Shown here one piece after another: positions 11,710 through 26,700 of a stretch of DNA of 64,000 bases. A program made the translations under genes and the position numbers. Within the stretch, counting starts at the first letter, position 1; the number at the start of each line of letters is the position of its first letter. The stretch lies in NCBI GenBank assembly GCA_013397935.1, contig VZRN01001305.1, positions 3,661,244 to 3,725,243 on the forward strand, in the 5' to 3' direction. The notes under the pieces were generated by a model, which was not told where the DNA came from, did not search any database, and was given only the letters and a program-made list of their open reading frames with translations. Origin of the DNA: Dasyornis broadbenti. Taxonomy: Eukaryota > Chordata > Aves > Passeriformes > Dasyornithidae.

Positions 11710-14700
11710 AGCTGTACAAAAACCACAACTGCTAAGGACCATGCTTTGATTGTGACAATTTTTTTTCTCCTTAAGGAGATTTCAGAATATGATCTAATGA
11801 TTATCCATAAATTTCAGTGGGAAGTGATGGGATAATTTTTTTTTGCACAGCAAAATATGTTTTATTTTTAAGCATGTTTAATAGTATAAAATAATTTAGG
11901 ACTATATTTAGACATCAAAGCCTCTGATGTATCTTCTTTCCTGACTAGAAGTTTTTGGAAGTATTTTATCCAGAGAAAATATCAGAGACAGAAGTTCTCT
12001 GGAATTTAGGTTGTCTAAATATAGTCTTTTTCATACAAATTATTACATAGGAGGACAGGATGTTTCTCTACAAAAAGTAAGACACGATTTTAATTACATA
12101 TTTATGAAAACAGGACAGTAATTTAGGTTTTACACTGAAACTCTAAAAATGAAATCGATCTAATTATAGAATCAAAGAGTCTGAATAAAATCAAAAATTT
12201 TAGGACATGCACTTCTCACAAACATTTCTTAAAACGGTTTTGAAATACAGCAAACACGCTGCTTGAGAGAATTACATGAGGGAAAAAAAAAAAGAAGAAA
12301 GAGTTTTTGCTTTTGCTATCTGTTGAATAGTCCTAGCATTTAATTCTATGTCATTTCAACTGGGCATATTTTCCACCTCAGGGTATTATATTACAGACTC
12401 AGTAATGCAGTCTGAGGGTGGTCTCTTTAAGACAAATGTGGCAATACCACGATATGTTTATTCAGTGGAAAAATCTATTTCAGCATCTAATTAGAAGTCT
12501 TTAAAAGATTTACTCTAATAGCTTCTTTCTAAGATGTATCTTGCAGGGAGTTGCTTTTGTCTATATAGATGTTATCCAACACCTGCATTTTGTTTTTCTC
12601 CCACTTATGGTGTGCTTATGGCATGCACTTGGCAAATACTGAATCTTTAATTAAGGAAGTGTTAAATGACTATCTGAGAACTTTGAAATATATTTAAGAT
12701 AATATTAAAGATATTTAAGAGAATATTAAAGATATTCTCTGGCTCATAATTTAGCTGCTCTATGCACATCTACAGCAATATAGATAGGGTACAAAGGTTG
12801 TTTTCTAGGCTCTGATCTAAGAATTAACTGTCAAACCCTTAAATTTGATTTATGAAAAGTTTTGCTTCCTCCCTGTTCTTGCTGACCAGATGATGATCTC
12901 GTTTACATCTACCAACAGAGAAGTCTGTTTAGTTATGATCATATGTTTTTCTTTTCATGCTGTATGGTGAGCAAGGAAGGTGGCATTGTCTTCATGCTAC
13001 CCATCCACATGGAATCCACAATCATGAAACAGTGGGTGGCATCGGGATGGGATGAGGCAGGAAATTCATGAGTGCCAAATGTAGATGGAAGAAAATTACT
13101 TGCTGATCAACAGATCTACAAATTTTGAAAACAAAATCCACTTTACTTCTGATTAAGTTGACAACTGCATGATCAAAGCAGACACAGTATTTCCTAAGGT
13201 GTCATCAAAGGGAAACATTTAAGGTAATTGGTCTCAATTCATTTCATGGAGATACTGGAAAATATCTAAGGAAATCAACAGTCATTCACACGATACAGTA
13301 AGTGTAAGGCATTACTAAAATAAAAATAAAGTTTTTGCCCTCCATAAAAAAAGAAATCCTCACAATTCAAATATATTACCCATCAAGATGCCCTGCTATT
13401 TTATGGAAATAAAGATCTCCCAGGTTCCCTATATGAAACTATTGTGTTTGCTTCTTCTTCTTCTTCTTCTTCTTCTTCTTCTTTTTTTAAATCCCCCTTT
13501 TCTACCTTATCCTGGTAAATTCCTTTAAGTTTTGAGTTTAGTTATTGCCTATTTTCAAATAATACGATGGTGAGGACAGCTAACAACAATATCTGCTGTC
13601 TTTCTAACAAACTCCTTTCTTGGAACCAAAACTCAAGGTAAAGAATGTTCTTACTTCTTTGTCAAGAAATCACACCAGTAGAAAGCCACAAGGCCAGACA
13701 GAAGAGTCAATTACCTCTTGATTTCCTGCCGTGAATGTATGCTTTCCCAAGAAGTTGCCATGTTGGCCTGTACAAATCTTCCAAATCCAGTTGCCACCGA
13801 TCTGGTTCAAGATAGCGGATGAGGTCTTCCACAGTACTAAATCCAGCAACGGCATTGTTTAATACATCCAAGGGCAAAGCTGATGGGGGTAGCAAGGATG
13901 GGCTGGGTGCTTCTGTGTGGTGCTGCAATCAAAGCCAAGAGAAGAGAACCAGTCAGAGGGTTAATGGATCTGCTTTGACAAAGTGCTGTACTTTACCAAG
14001 TTACATAGCTGGGAAAGTTTATAAGTGGATAGCTTGTTTCCAAAGTACAGTTTATCTAATAAGACAAATTACAAGAGTCAAAAAGTACCTAATTATTCTT
14101 TAGCAATAATTGTAAACAAACTTCCACCACAGAGTTTTCCTACTTCTTACAGTTCCAGCCTTTCAGCTAGCATGCAGCTAGCATAGCACTACACCTGTCC
14201 TTTGAAGATGTTCACTGAGCGTAGGATAAGACTTTAGAAATAGAATAAAGAGTGATTTAAAAATATGGGCTCATTACAGGCATTTCCCACACCCCTCTAG
14301 AAATCTGAAACCTTTCACATCCTGCCTTTCCTCAGAAACTTCACCACAATCTTTGTCTTCTTGTCCTTCAATGCAAAATATTAACATACCACAGTATGAA
14401 GACAGCAAATGTTCTTACTCTCATCTCTAGATTAAAAAAAAAATCTGTTGTGTTTCATGCAGTACTAAGAATTATGGTTCTGGTTAAACCATAATGAACA
14501 GAGTAATAACAACATCTGGCATAACTAAAATTATTTCTCCCTTATGATGAGAAAAAAAATGTTCCAAATGAAATCAAAAGTATTTAAATGTTGAAACTGA
14601 GTCCTGAAAAAGTACTTTCCCATAGCACAAATCTCACTGAACAGGAGTACTTAGCCACAGAGGCATCAAAGTGAGGCATCTGTTTTTGTTCACCCTACAG

Positions 14701-17700
14701 TCTGTTTTAAAATTATGCATTGATTTGTATTTTCAAAAGAATAAAAAAAGGCAGGAAGCGAAGCCTAAGTAAGAAGTTGCTTCTGCAGCACCGTAAGTTT
14801 CTTCAGACTTTTCTGTATGCCGACGCCACTGCAGACATTATGTCCACAGTACTGCACTAGATCAATTCATCTGGACCATGTAAGAAAGATGAAGAAAAAA
14901 TTGAACATACTGCTGATTTAGGGGATGGAAAGGACAAGAATATGTGTTTATATAGATATCTATATTTGAAAATCCTCATACTACTTAGTGTCAAAATGGC
15001 ACTCTCAGTATTGTAATGTGAAGTGTACATATACTGTAATTTTTTCCATCTATAATGTCAGATTGATGGTAGGTGGTCATTTACCTTTTCAAAATGATCA
15101 GGGAAATGTATGAGAAATGTAGGAGTCATGGTGAAAAAAAAGATGTAGTAAAATAATTCTTGGAACAGTACACACTCAACAGCAGTTTTCTAAAATATAC
15201 ATATATGTCCGTGATAGCTGTACTTCATACCATGAATAATATTTTGCTTTCTGTCCTCTAAATTCTATTAAATATGCATTTTTGGTTTCAGCTAAATGTC
15301 TGGTTGAAAGAGCAGCAAATGGAGGTAACCACCATGGCCTTCCTATTTTTAACTTCAAGGCATTTTCTCTCTTCAACTTCAAGAAATCTAGTCACTAGAA
15401 TGATTTGTGGTGCTTTTTAACTGGAAGTCTTGCAAAAATAATACAAAATACAGATTAAGTGTGCGGCTACTATTAACTTTACCATATTTTCATCTTCCTA
15501 ATAATTTCCAATAGAGTTGGTTAAACAGTTGTTTCCCATTCTGGATGAATGTGGTTTTCAAAATATTAAAATATTTTTCTCTTTGCTCCATTGCCTACAT
15601 TAAAAATAATAACACATTGATCCATCTATTACATGATGATAATAAAGCAACAGATTCTGGTCTATAATTTGAATAGTTGCTCTTAGCAAAATACGCTACT
15701 CAGCAAGCTTCAGAACACTGCTGTGACACTGTAATTCAGATGGTTAAAAAAGGAACATTCCAGGATTTTTCTTCCTGTTTTTCTCCATGATGACGTAACT
15801 GTCACATTTTCTGGTTTGAAGATATAGGATTTTACTAACATGGAAAACAAAGTCAACGGTAGAACTAATAACTGAAGGAAAAAAAAACCCCAAAAAATCT
15901 TCTGTTTTGTTTCCAGCTGAAAAATTTACTTCAGTGTCTTACTTCTACTGGGATTTTTGTTGCCAGAGAAACAGGTAGACTCTAGAAGAAAATGCATTGG
16001 TCTAAATCTATTTCCATATTTACAACTTACAACATGCACACTAAATAATATATATGTAGCAAGTAATCCATCAATTTATGGTATTCTGGATTCACTAGGC
16101 AATTCCCTGAGTTAAAATGTTATGAGTATATAGTGAATCATTGCCCTTAATGGTAACACAATTAAAGTTGCCATTACTTTCTAGTCATTCTCACAGCAGC
16201 CCAAAACAGAAAGAAAAAGTAGTTGAAACAGCAAAATTATACAGCTTTGAATATGACTGTTTATAGAATAAAGTAATGAGAATCTCAAGATTGAATGTTT
16301 TTCCCAATAATCTTTAAAGTTACTCAATTTATATGATAGTTAAAATGTACAAAAGATTAAAGACAATAGATATCATAAAGCTGTAAATACTGTAAGTTAT
16401 ATTCATAACATAATCTTTATGAAATCTCAATTCAATAAACTGTTTAATAAAATGGTACTTCTAATTATACTTTACATTGTTTTTACTTGCTAGTAGGTAC
16501 TACTTATTTTATACTTTAAATCTTTTGGACAGAACATCAAGAGCAGCATAAGTGGTACTCCTTCCAGTGACTAAAATTACATATTGGAATTCTATACAAT
16601 TTACAATTTACAATTTCACTTTCATTTCTCAAAGTTTGTTTGTCATCTATAGACAGTGTTTACACATGCAGTAAGGTTTTACTCGCAGAGTGAAATGCAG
16701 AAATGACTTGATGCAAGAAATTAAAACTCAACTTCATTGATGTACATACCTTTTAGAACAAGCAATATGGAATTTCAACATAACTCTGAAATGTAACATC
16801 ATAGCTGCAGCTTAAAAATACTGAAATGCTTCTTAAATGGAGCTTTCATTCACTTTATAGTAAGTCCATCACTCCTGATGCAATTTAATCCAAATCTTTC
16901 TAGATAGTCCTACTCGGATCCCTCACTCCACCCGCGTGCCTGACACACACTGGTGTTTTCAAGGCACTCTCTGTGCTGTGCTACGACATCAGTGCTCAGT
17001 AGGTGTCAGAGAGAGACGGCATTTCACTGCAGAATGGTGGTGTGAAATCTCCCAGGAGGACCACTGATCATCTCTAGCTGTTTTGCCTGCAGAATGTTGA
17101 TGGAGAGAATGAAGATGATCTTATAATGAAGCAGCCATCTGTAAACAGCACACCTATTCCATAGATGGCATCACTTAATTTACTCCACAGAACTCTGTCA
17201 TGTCTCCCTAACAGGTCAGCTAGAAAATAATCTGCTTTGATTTAACAAATATTTTTTTATCTGACAGGGGAGACATAATCCAAGACAGCAGACACTCCTG
17301 CTGTCCAAACAGAGCTGCTATCCAAAATACCTTTACTGAAACCATTTTTTGGGAAGTGATGTTCTCCAAGCTCTGTTACAATAAATATTAATATGACTTT
17401 TCTGTCATAGCAACACATTCTCCACTAATACCAATGTTTTAGGTTTGAGATCACCTTTCTTATTTTTTTTTCTCCTGAACATAAATATTTTTTGTCAAGA
17501 TAAATTTGACAAATAAATAAAGTTCTCTATGTGATTCCTCTAGTAAAAAACATACTATGGTTTGTTTCTGGTTTTCCGCCCTGGAAACAATTTTAAATTA
17601 CTTTAATAAGAATTAATATGCTTAAAACCAAGAAACAGACAAATAGTTGCATCTTTACTGTTGTTAAAATGATTCAGGATGAAAACCACAGCAGAAAACA

Positions 17701-20700
17701 TTGGGCTTCTGCTGGCCTGTAGAACAGCCAAGAATGACAATTAGTGTTGGATCAAACAGAATTTTCTTCAGGTTTGTTTATATTGTATTTCTGTACATGC
17801 ACTTTGGTCTATCAAAACAAATACCATGCAGAAATCCCCTAAGTTATTTACAAACATAGAAGATAGGCCAATAGACAATTTAAGACATGGGCTTGGAAGA
17901 AACGACAGAAATAATATAGACTAATGTCACATGACTATCCAGCCCTGAACATCACACATAACAACAGTACCCCAGAAAAAGTTTAGGGCCTAAAATGCAT
18001 TTTATGGTGCTCACAATGTTAGTTGTGGCCTGTTAAAGGAACCAGAAGTACTTCATCTACCCTCTTTCTCGAAGGGAAAAGGGTAGGACACTATTGTAAG
18101 TAGAATAAGAAGTCAACCCTCACTGAAGCAGCAGATCTGAACAAAAACTTCAACAATTTTAAAATTATCCAGTTGAAGTTCAAGCCTAAAGTATTATTTA
18201 GTATGTAGCCTAGCTAGAAGAGTTATGATTAATTTCTTGTTTTGACACATATTTCTTGTGTTATCATGAGCATGTATTTAGGCCAAACCTTTGTAATGTA
18301 AAGCATCTGGAAGTAGTATGTCCTTGCTATTCCAGCATGACTGTGTATGTGTCTGCATAATAAACAAGAGGTAAAGTTTCTGAAAAAGAACCACAAGATT
18401 ATTCATGACATAGACCTGCAACAGCTAAGCCATCACAGCCAAAAGCACAGCAGCTGCTAACACAAATACAGTTTTAGATTCACTCTGGCACCAGGAATTT
18501 CACAGCATACAGGTTTGTAACACAGCCTTATCAAAACTGGAAAATGAGCATAAAGGCAATTCCTTGATCTCCAGTTCTGTGAGAGAATGAATACAACTAA
18601 TTTTTATTAGATATTCATTACTGGTTTACCTAAACAATCCCGAAGTGTGATAGACAGATACCAGGTATAAATTTGGGTATGAGACTGGATGTTATAACCT
18701 TCCCTGTTTGCCCTTATCCATCTGTTCTTTTCTTGCACTGAACCTGCTCCAAGGATAAACAATTCAGAACATAACGGCACTGGCCTACAGTCTGCACAAG
18801 ATCAGCTTTTAAACACTATCATAACTTAAGAAAAGCCTTTACTACGCTCCTGTTTCTTAGTATAGGACTGTGGAGGTACTAACACTATCCTCTTCCAGTT
18901 AGGGAAGAGAGGCAAGAAAAAGTATTGTTAGGTTGCTGCCACCAGGAGTAAGGAATTTCATATTTAATAATGTAAGCACTAAGTTAAGACTGGAAAAACA
19001 AAAACGAGTCAAATACTTGGCATGACAGGACACTTACAAGTACTGAATAATATGTCTAAAATAATTACCTTCCCACAAAAGAAATCCCCACTTTTTTATT
19101 TCTTGTCTGAAGAAAACATTGTCAAGTTTCTGACTGATGACCCATTCATCAGTTGGCATAGTACAGAGAAACTAATAAACATTAGTGTAGTTTAATCAAA
19201 CTAGAAGGGACTATAGAAAACCTCAAAGGAACCTACTCTCCTCTGATACCAAACTAGGATCAGAAATTGGAAAGAAATAACATATTTCTTTTAATGAAAT
19301 ATCCTTACTTTTTTTTATCTTTTTAATTATTATACAAGAACACTCCAAGTCCTCCTTAGATTTAAAGATATGCTTTTGAAACTTATAGTGCATGCACATT
19401 CTTGTAACACACACAATAAAGAGTCTGTTTTCTTCCTTTGTAATCACAGGTAACCCTCCTACTAGCATCATTAGAAGCTACGAGAGAAAGCAGATACCCA
19501 ACTCTTTCGAGTTTGCCTTGAGGACACAAATTTCTCTGCATAACAACAGCTCTTTGTTTTCTCCTGTAAGTACATGCATTACTAGGTGTGAAAAGCCTCT
19601 AGAAATCCTGACCTACCTGAAAAATCACACACTTTTACTTGTTTGCATCTCTGCAATACAAAAAGTTTGCACTTGTGAAAGTCTCTCATTTATAAAGAAA
19701 GGCATCTTCTCTGTGCAACATTAACCTGCGCCACTGCTATGAAAATGTCAGTCCTGTTCAAGTTGCAATGCAGTGAGGAAGATCTCAAGGAAGTGAAATG
19801 ATCTGTAGCTGGGCCTATGTGCAAACATCCAAGTAGAGAAAAATTCCAGCCAGGATCCTCTTCTTATGCTTTAAGCAGAGGAATAAAAAAATAATTAAAA
19901 AAAAGGCACAGAAATAGACAAGTATTTCAGGCTGCCAAAATCAGGAATAAGGCAAGGATATTTATTGCATGTGGTAGAGATGGAAGTCAGGAAGGCCATC
20001 ACAGCTCCCCTCCACTGCAGCATTTTTACTGCTTTACCTGAAGTTACTGTCACAGCAGCAAGGATGGCTGCATGAGAGACCCATCACTCTGGGGTTGCTG
20101 AGTACATAGGTCTGGTGAAATGAGCTTCAGTGGCATTGAATTAAACATCCCAGTCCTTCAGCTGGCCTCACTTCAGGGATGCAGCTTCTGCCAGTCAAAT
20201 GATACACAGGTAGAGGGGTACCAACCCTCCTCAATTTAATCAGCTTCTGCAAATGAGAACCAGACTGCAGGATGACAGCACCCCTCTTTCCTGGGCCTCC
20301 AGCTCTTTGCCTTCTATGGGCTCCCTAAAGTTTCTGATCCTACATTGTGCTACAACCTCTTATCAAATGTTTGTTCAGGCTCTCTTCATGTGCGTGCAAG
20401 GTTTTCCTTTTATCTCACTGAGGACCTCATTTGCTGAGGATCCATGCATGCCCTTGCACCAATTTACATCTTAAAGCCAGAGATGGCTTTCCAAACTCTA
20501 CATCCATGTTTTGGTTATTGCAGTTTGAGGATGGCGTTCCAAATAGTGCATAATTTCTGATCTCTGTAACCACCAAGAGGAGAAAGATCACGGAGATCAC
20601 AAGGGAAAATGAACACATTTGTGCCTTTCTGGTTTTGCCTGTGACAGGTGTGAGTAAAAGAATAAAGGCATGTAAAAGAAGCATTGGTTAACAGTCTTAC

Positions 20701-23700
20701 AGCTTAACTAACAGCCTAACATTTCCTCAGGCCAAACTTTTGAGATAAATTGTTTTTTGCCAATGTTTAAATGTTCCCCCAAACAGAATATCTGTGCAGT
20801 TCACAGAGAAGGCCTGGAATTCTAATTGTGCTGGAAACAACTGCAAGATGCTCCCAAGGAAGTTAACAGCATGGAAACAGCACAGGATGTCACTAATCAT
20901 CAGCGTTCTTCTGGCAAATTGCAGCTTTTTGCCTGAAGTCTATGCACACTGACACCTTTTGAAATAGACGGTATAGGTGTGAGAGACACACTGTGAAGAC
21001 AGAGATGATCCATCTAGAGCTAGTTCATTAACTCTCAGAGGATGCCATCAATAGCAATAATCTCTGGAAGCTATTTTCAACAAAAACCTTAGTGATTTCT
21101 TAGTTTTCACAAATATCTATAATCATGTATGTGTACATAAACAGTTGTATTTATATACGTATAAAATACATTTTGGTTTTACTTGTGATCACATGTATCA
21201 GTAATAAACCCACACTAATTCATTTTAAAGGCAAAAAGAAGAAAACTAATGCTCAGTACTGTATTGTATGGGACATCTTACTGCCAATACACTTCACCAT
21301 GATAATTTTAGAGGTTTCTCTTCCTAGGAAATATATACACAGAGACAACTATCTTTCTTGGATGCAGTTGCCTGTTACTGATTTTTCCAGTGCATCTGGT
21401 AGGTCTCACTGTAGCAGCATGTGCTACTTCATGAGTATTTCATAAGCACTACAAAATTACCTGCCTCTCCTTTACCGGAAGTATTTATTATTCTACAAAA
21501 TGACCAGTGATTCTTGTATTCTTTTGGGTAAGAACTTTCATTCACTAATTTATTTTTTCAGCTAAATAAGGAGAGAAGAATTGTATAAATAACTCTGCTT
21601 GAAAGTTGTGTTACTAACATCTTTGGCAACTGCAGAGATCTCAAAGCCATGCACCATATAACCCCTGCAACTCCCAGATTCTAGAAAGCTTGCAGATTCA
21701 ACCAGATACTTGCAATGGAGGTCAAATTCTGATGCCTTTTTTCTACCTTTGTAATGGATTTTAAATTATATTTGCTTGCATTCGGAATTTGTGGACATGG
21801 TAGCACGGTACTGAATAGGATTCTAGACAGAAGATGCAAAGAAATGCAAGACATCTCATGACTTGGACTCATTTTGACTCAGTAGGCAAAGACTCAGCCT
21901 TACTATTCTGAAAGCAGGCACTGATGAAGTTGAAAATCATTGAGTTAACAGGAAGCATTTAATAGCAAATACTTAGCCCGTGATAATAGTATAGAACAAG
22001 TTATGGCATAGATTATCTCCAAGACAAGAAGCTTCAAAGTTGAATCAGTGTGTCAGTTTTAATCTTATTTCCTGAAATAATTTGTCTTTTTTATCATTTT
22101 CAAATTACTGTAGATATACAAACTAATTTTAGGTTTATTATCCTGGAATCTGGGTTCCTGTTAAGTATACTTGTGGCTGAGTAACATTTAAACCATAACT
22201 ACTTCCAAAATCTTAATTTTTAGTGAGCACTCTCTCCTTTTATATACATTTCTCTCTTCTAAATGAGACTTCAAACAAAATTTAGAGTGAGCTCCTCCCC
22301 ACTCTATATAACTACATATATATATGCCATAAGAAAAAGTCTACCTTTTGTATCCTACTAACAACTGCAAAATATTTTGATTTCTGAACTTCAGAGAAAC
22401 TTGCATTATAACATTTTCAACCCAAATTTATGAAATACATTTAAAACTATATGGCTTTTCCAGTTTCTTGCATGAGCACATGGGAGGACTAAAACTGCTA
22501 CTTTGAAAAGCTAAAACCCAGTAGATAATGTTATGTCTTGTACAATTTAAACGCTTAATAAAAACATTTAGTCTAATTCAGACCATGGACAATACTTACA
22601 TCTATATACACATTTTAAAGAATATGAAGTGTGTTTGTGTGTTTATACAGATAAAGTACCTGCTGAAAATGACTGAAAGTAGCCTGTGTATAAGCAAAAT
22701 GAAGTACCAAAATAATTTACAGAAGTACAGTTTTTCTTATCACAATGTCGTAAAATTTTCTTAGGAGAAAGATTTTGTCTTGTGCTTGCAGCAAGGTGCT
22801 AAAACAGGCAAATCCCCCAATGTCTAAGAAATCATAGCCTTCACATCTAATAACATTTTCTTTTTTACATTCACAGGACAATCTTAAACAAATTATCAGC
22901 TGCAGTGAATCATTACAGTGTGTGGAACATGGGAGGGAAGTGCTTGCTACAAGTTTGGTTGAGTGACCTGCAGCAGAAGGCTGCAGTCTCCTGCCTCGAC
23001 AAACCTCTGTGCAGGACAGGTGGTGAATATTCACATCTTGTGGGGCTGCTCCTGGTTCCTGCAGGTTAAGTTTTGGAAACACAAAGTATTTTCCTAAGTA
23101 GCAACTCTGTCTTCGCTGGCTTAGTGCCTTCCTTTCAACTCTTCCTTATTAACTACTCATCACAATATTTAAGGACATTTAAAGTTTATTCCCTGCTTAA
23201 TCTAGCTCCTTGTTAAAAGGTCATTGCAGTCTCGTACTCATTTGTAGGGCAGCACTCTATTATTACTTGCTGAATTTTGCAGTAAATGTGATATTTTCTC
23301 CTCATACTGCTCTCACTGAGGAGTTAAAGTAGAACTCTATAGAGACCCTATTAAAACTACTTCAATATTTAATTGCTTTATAACTTTCTGAATATACCCG
23401 CAATTACCTTTTTACATTTCAACCATAAGCACTTAAGGTAGCTTTGTTTTTGTTTTGTGCTTGAACTATCCTGGTGATTAAAGCAGTAGGATATTCTTCC
23501 ATGGACATTCAAATGCATTTATGAGTTGACAGCAAAGTAAGAAGTGTTTTTTCAAATGCTTATATAAATAATCCCTTTACCTTCATTTTGTGAATATAAA
23601 CTTAAATGCAATTTTCTAGGTTGTACTACTTTGATGAATGTTGTACTATACCTGCAATTCCCTTCTAGATGGGAAACTTTAAAAAGATTTATACATCATA

Positions 23701-26700
23701 TACTGAGAGCAAAAAAGAGAATCTCTCTTCTCAATATTTATAATGATATCCTAATACTGTTTTTTTACAGTTCATATTTAGTGTACAGAGACCCTGGCTC
23801 CAAGATTTAGCTGAACCTCAAAGTAGGACTCCACCACAGCTTAGCTTCTTTGCCTAAAACTTTGATGCTATGCAAGTCCAATACACACACCTGTTGCAGG
23901 CTGAAATGTGGAACTTTTACTTCAGTAAGGACAACAGGAGAACCTGAATTTTGCTTAAAATGTGAAATTATCATCTACAAGGAAGAATAACATTGTATTT
24001 GAACAGTAAAGTATGAGCCTCAGTGCACAAATGAATCAATGCAAAAAGAGATTCCTGCAATCAGATTGCAGTGGGCATGTAGATACAGTCTTATGAATGT
24101 TTGCTCAGATCTTGTTGCAAATGAGGTTACTGTGATTATTAATCACTATATTTATAGACACGCCTAAAATTGAAGCAGGAAACGCATCTGTTACATTTAT
24201 GATTTACAGAAGCCTTTTTTTTTTTCATTTTCTGTACACAAAGCTCTAGTTCTTACATGACTGACAGTAGCTGACAAGGAATAAACAGTCAACATAAGTG
24301 CAGCTGTTCTGAATAGAAAGAAGTTTTGTACATTCTTCTATGACAGGGGATATCACCAGTTATAGTCAAATGACATCATGTCTATAGACCTTTTTTAAAA
24401 TTACTCGTTTTACTCTAAATACATATAAAATCTTAATGAAATGAAACAACAGTAAGTGTTTGGAGTCATGGAACAAACTGCTCTGTAAGTTCTCTCTAGG
24501 GACCTCCCCACTGGAAATGGGTAGGTGTTCTTAAGAAAATGTTTTCCTATGCCAGTGTGTTTATAGGAGGTTCATCAAACATTAAACACTAGGAATGACT
24601 GTTTATTACAACTAGAAGGCGTATTTGTGAAGGACAATGAAAATTACTTCAGCAGTGAACACAACTTTAATTTGATCCTTCAGTATACATGTTAAATTGC
24701 GTTCCATAACAGGTTTCTGTTCATTTTATATCACAATAAAAAGAACACACCCAACATTCCTGTACAGCAGACATTGCAAATCAGAGCTTGTCCTGCCTTG
24801 AAGGTAAAAAGTCCTTGAACAAAGCATTACTTTACAGGGAAGGAACCTCATCTCTGTCCTCATGCATCCGTTCTTAGTGTCACCAAACACATTAGAAATG
24901 CAAAATATTTTAAGATTTGTGAAGGAAATTATTTTGCATTGTATACTTGTTGTATTCAAATTTGTTTTGTATATAGCACACACATCAGAAGCCAAAAAGC
25001 ATGGCAGAGACTACAGCTACATTGCCCACATAAAGATTATCACATTGTTTGAACAAACTAGATTTAGAACTTGTGAACATGTTTTTATTGTTTTGTACTG
25101 CTAACCATAGTGTTGATCAGACATACACTTCTACCTATATATTTTTCACTATCTATATCTCTTAAATCTCATTTTATGTTACTTTTTTATACTTTGATAT
25201 ATATTATGCACACAGGTATAGTAATGTGATTATACAACAAGTAAAAGGCAAAACTAATTGGAAAAGTATTCATAATAAGAGAAATTTAAGAAAAAAGTAT
25301 TGTGAGATCCCTTGCATTTAGGAGTAAAATATTAAAAGCATAAATACAAAATCAAAAGTTCAGAGTCTTAAGTAGAATAAACTGTGTTACAGGGGACCAA
25401 AACCTGAATAAGAGAGAATGAGATCCTGTTGGATAAAAACAAATCTCATTCAGATATTTTCAGAACTACATCATGAAACCAGACTATTGAGCTACCAGAG
25501 AGGCCTCAGCTGAAATATCAGTGTTCAGATTTATCTCCAGCATTTGTGAGATACAGGCAGAGAGAAACAGGATATTCACATGAAAGAGCAAGATGAAAAC
25601 AAGAACGAACCATGGTAAAAAATTGAGGGATACAACTTTCTTTCAACCCAACAAGGATGACGGGAGATAATGAACACATGAAAGAGCATCAGATGATCAG
25701 CTGTTCCCTAGTCTGTCAACGGCAAGAATTATTTATGTTACGTGTTTGAAAAATGTTCATACGATGTAAAAGGTGCAACAGATGACCACGGAAATCTCTG
25801 AAATCTTCATCCCTGGACTTCAGGAATAGTGTTAGAATCTAGCAAGAATGAGCTTAGCATATCTTCTCTCTGCTTAGAGCAGGAAAATGGCTCAGAAAAA
25901 GTCCCACTGAGCTTCTTCCAGCCTTGCATCTCTGTGATTGCGTTACAAAGCATCTACCTGGCTTGATGTTTCTAGAAGATCTGTAATATCACGTTGAGGG
26001 AAATGTTGAAATTTAGAATGAAATTAATTCTAAATAATTTCAAAATCTGTGTTAACTAACTACACCAGAAGCTCTTCTGGATACATAGCCAAACACTTTT
26101 TGTTCCCCTCAATAACTATTCGTCCATTTTTACATTTTAACCCTCTGGATTTAGTGAATTAATCTAATTTTAGTAAATAAAATCAATAACTGCATGCCAG
26201 TATACCTAAATATAGAATATCTGGTAGAAAACTATGTTTGCTTTTTTAGCTGCATGTCAAACCACAAGCCCTTAACTAAAATGAGACTAGGAAAATGAAT
26301 ATAACTACTCCAGTTTCGGATTTTAATTTAGCTGTTTTCTCTTGAAGAAAATTAGGGAGTCACAGGTTTTTTATTTAAAGTTTGTTCCTTGGAAATAACG
26401 GAAGTTCCTTGGGCAATATCATTTATTATTTCTTTGAAACCTCAAAAAAGTTTGTAATATAACACACTTGAGAAGATGGTTTTAGCATCAGCTATAAAAC
26501 AAAAGTAGATGCATTTCTGCCATGCTCTACTTTTTCAAAGCTATTTAAAATTGACCCTTCAAAGATGGTTTGAAAGCAGACTGCTTTGTTCTATATCTAA
26601 TAGTGTCCCATGAAATTTGGTGCTGCTTACAGCATGAACAAATATATTAAAATAGAATAGCTTGAATTTTAAGGCAACACTATAAACAACTGCCTCAGCC

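Larger units (their letters stand above)
8223..13714 (-). other. PDGFC: PDGFC intron 4
   Basis: 5492-bp phase-1 intron. It holds a 16-bp perfect palindrome at 10584-10599, an A31 run (T31 on the gene strand) at 11673-11703, an imperfect palindrome at 11900-12026, a 21-bp tandem duplication at 12690-12731 and an (AAG)11 repeat on the gene strand at 13451-13483. The 170-aa plus frame at 11323-11835 runs through the A31 run (a lysine string) and is not a gene. Confidence 0.93.

Noticed and set aside
11323..11835. 170-aa plus-strand open frame in intron 4
   Set aside because: It reads through an A31 homopolymer and has no protein similarity; a chance frame.
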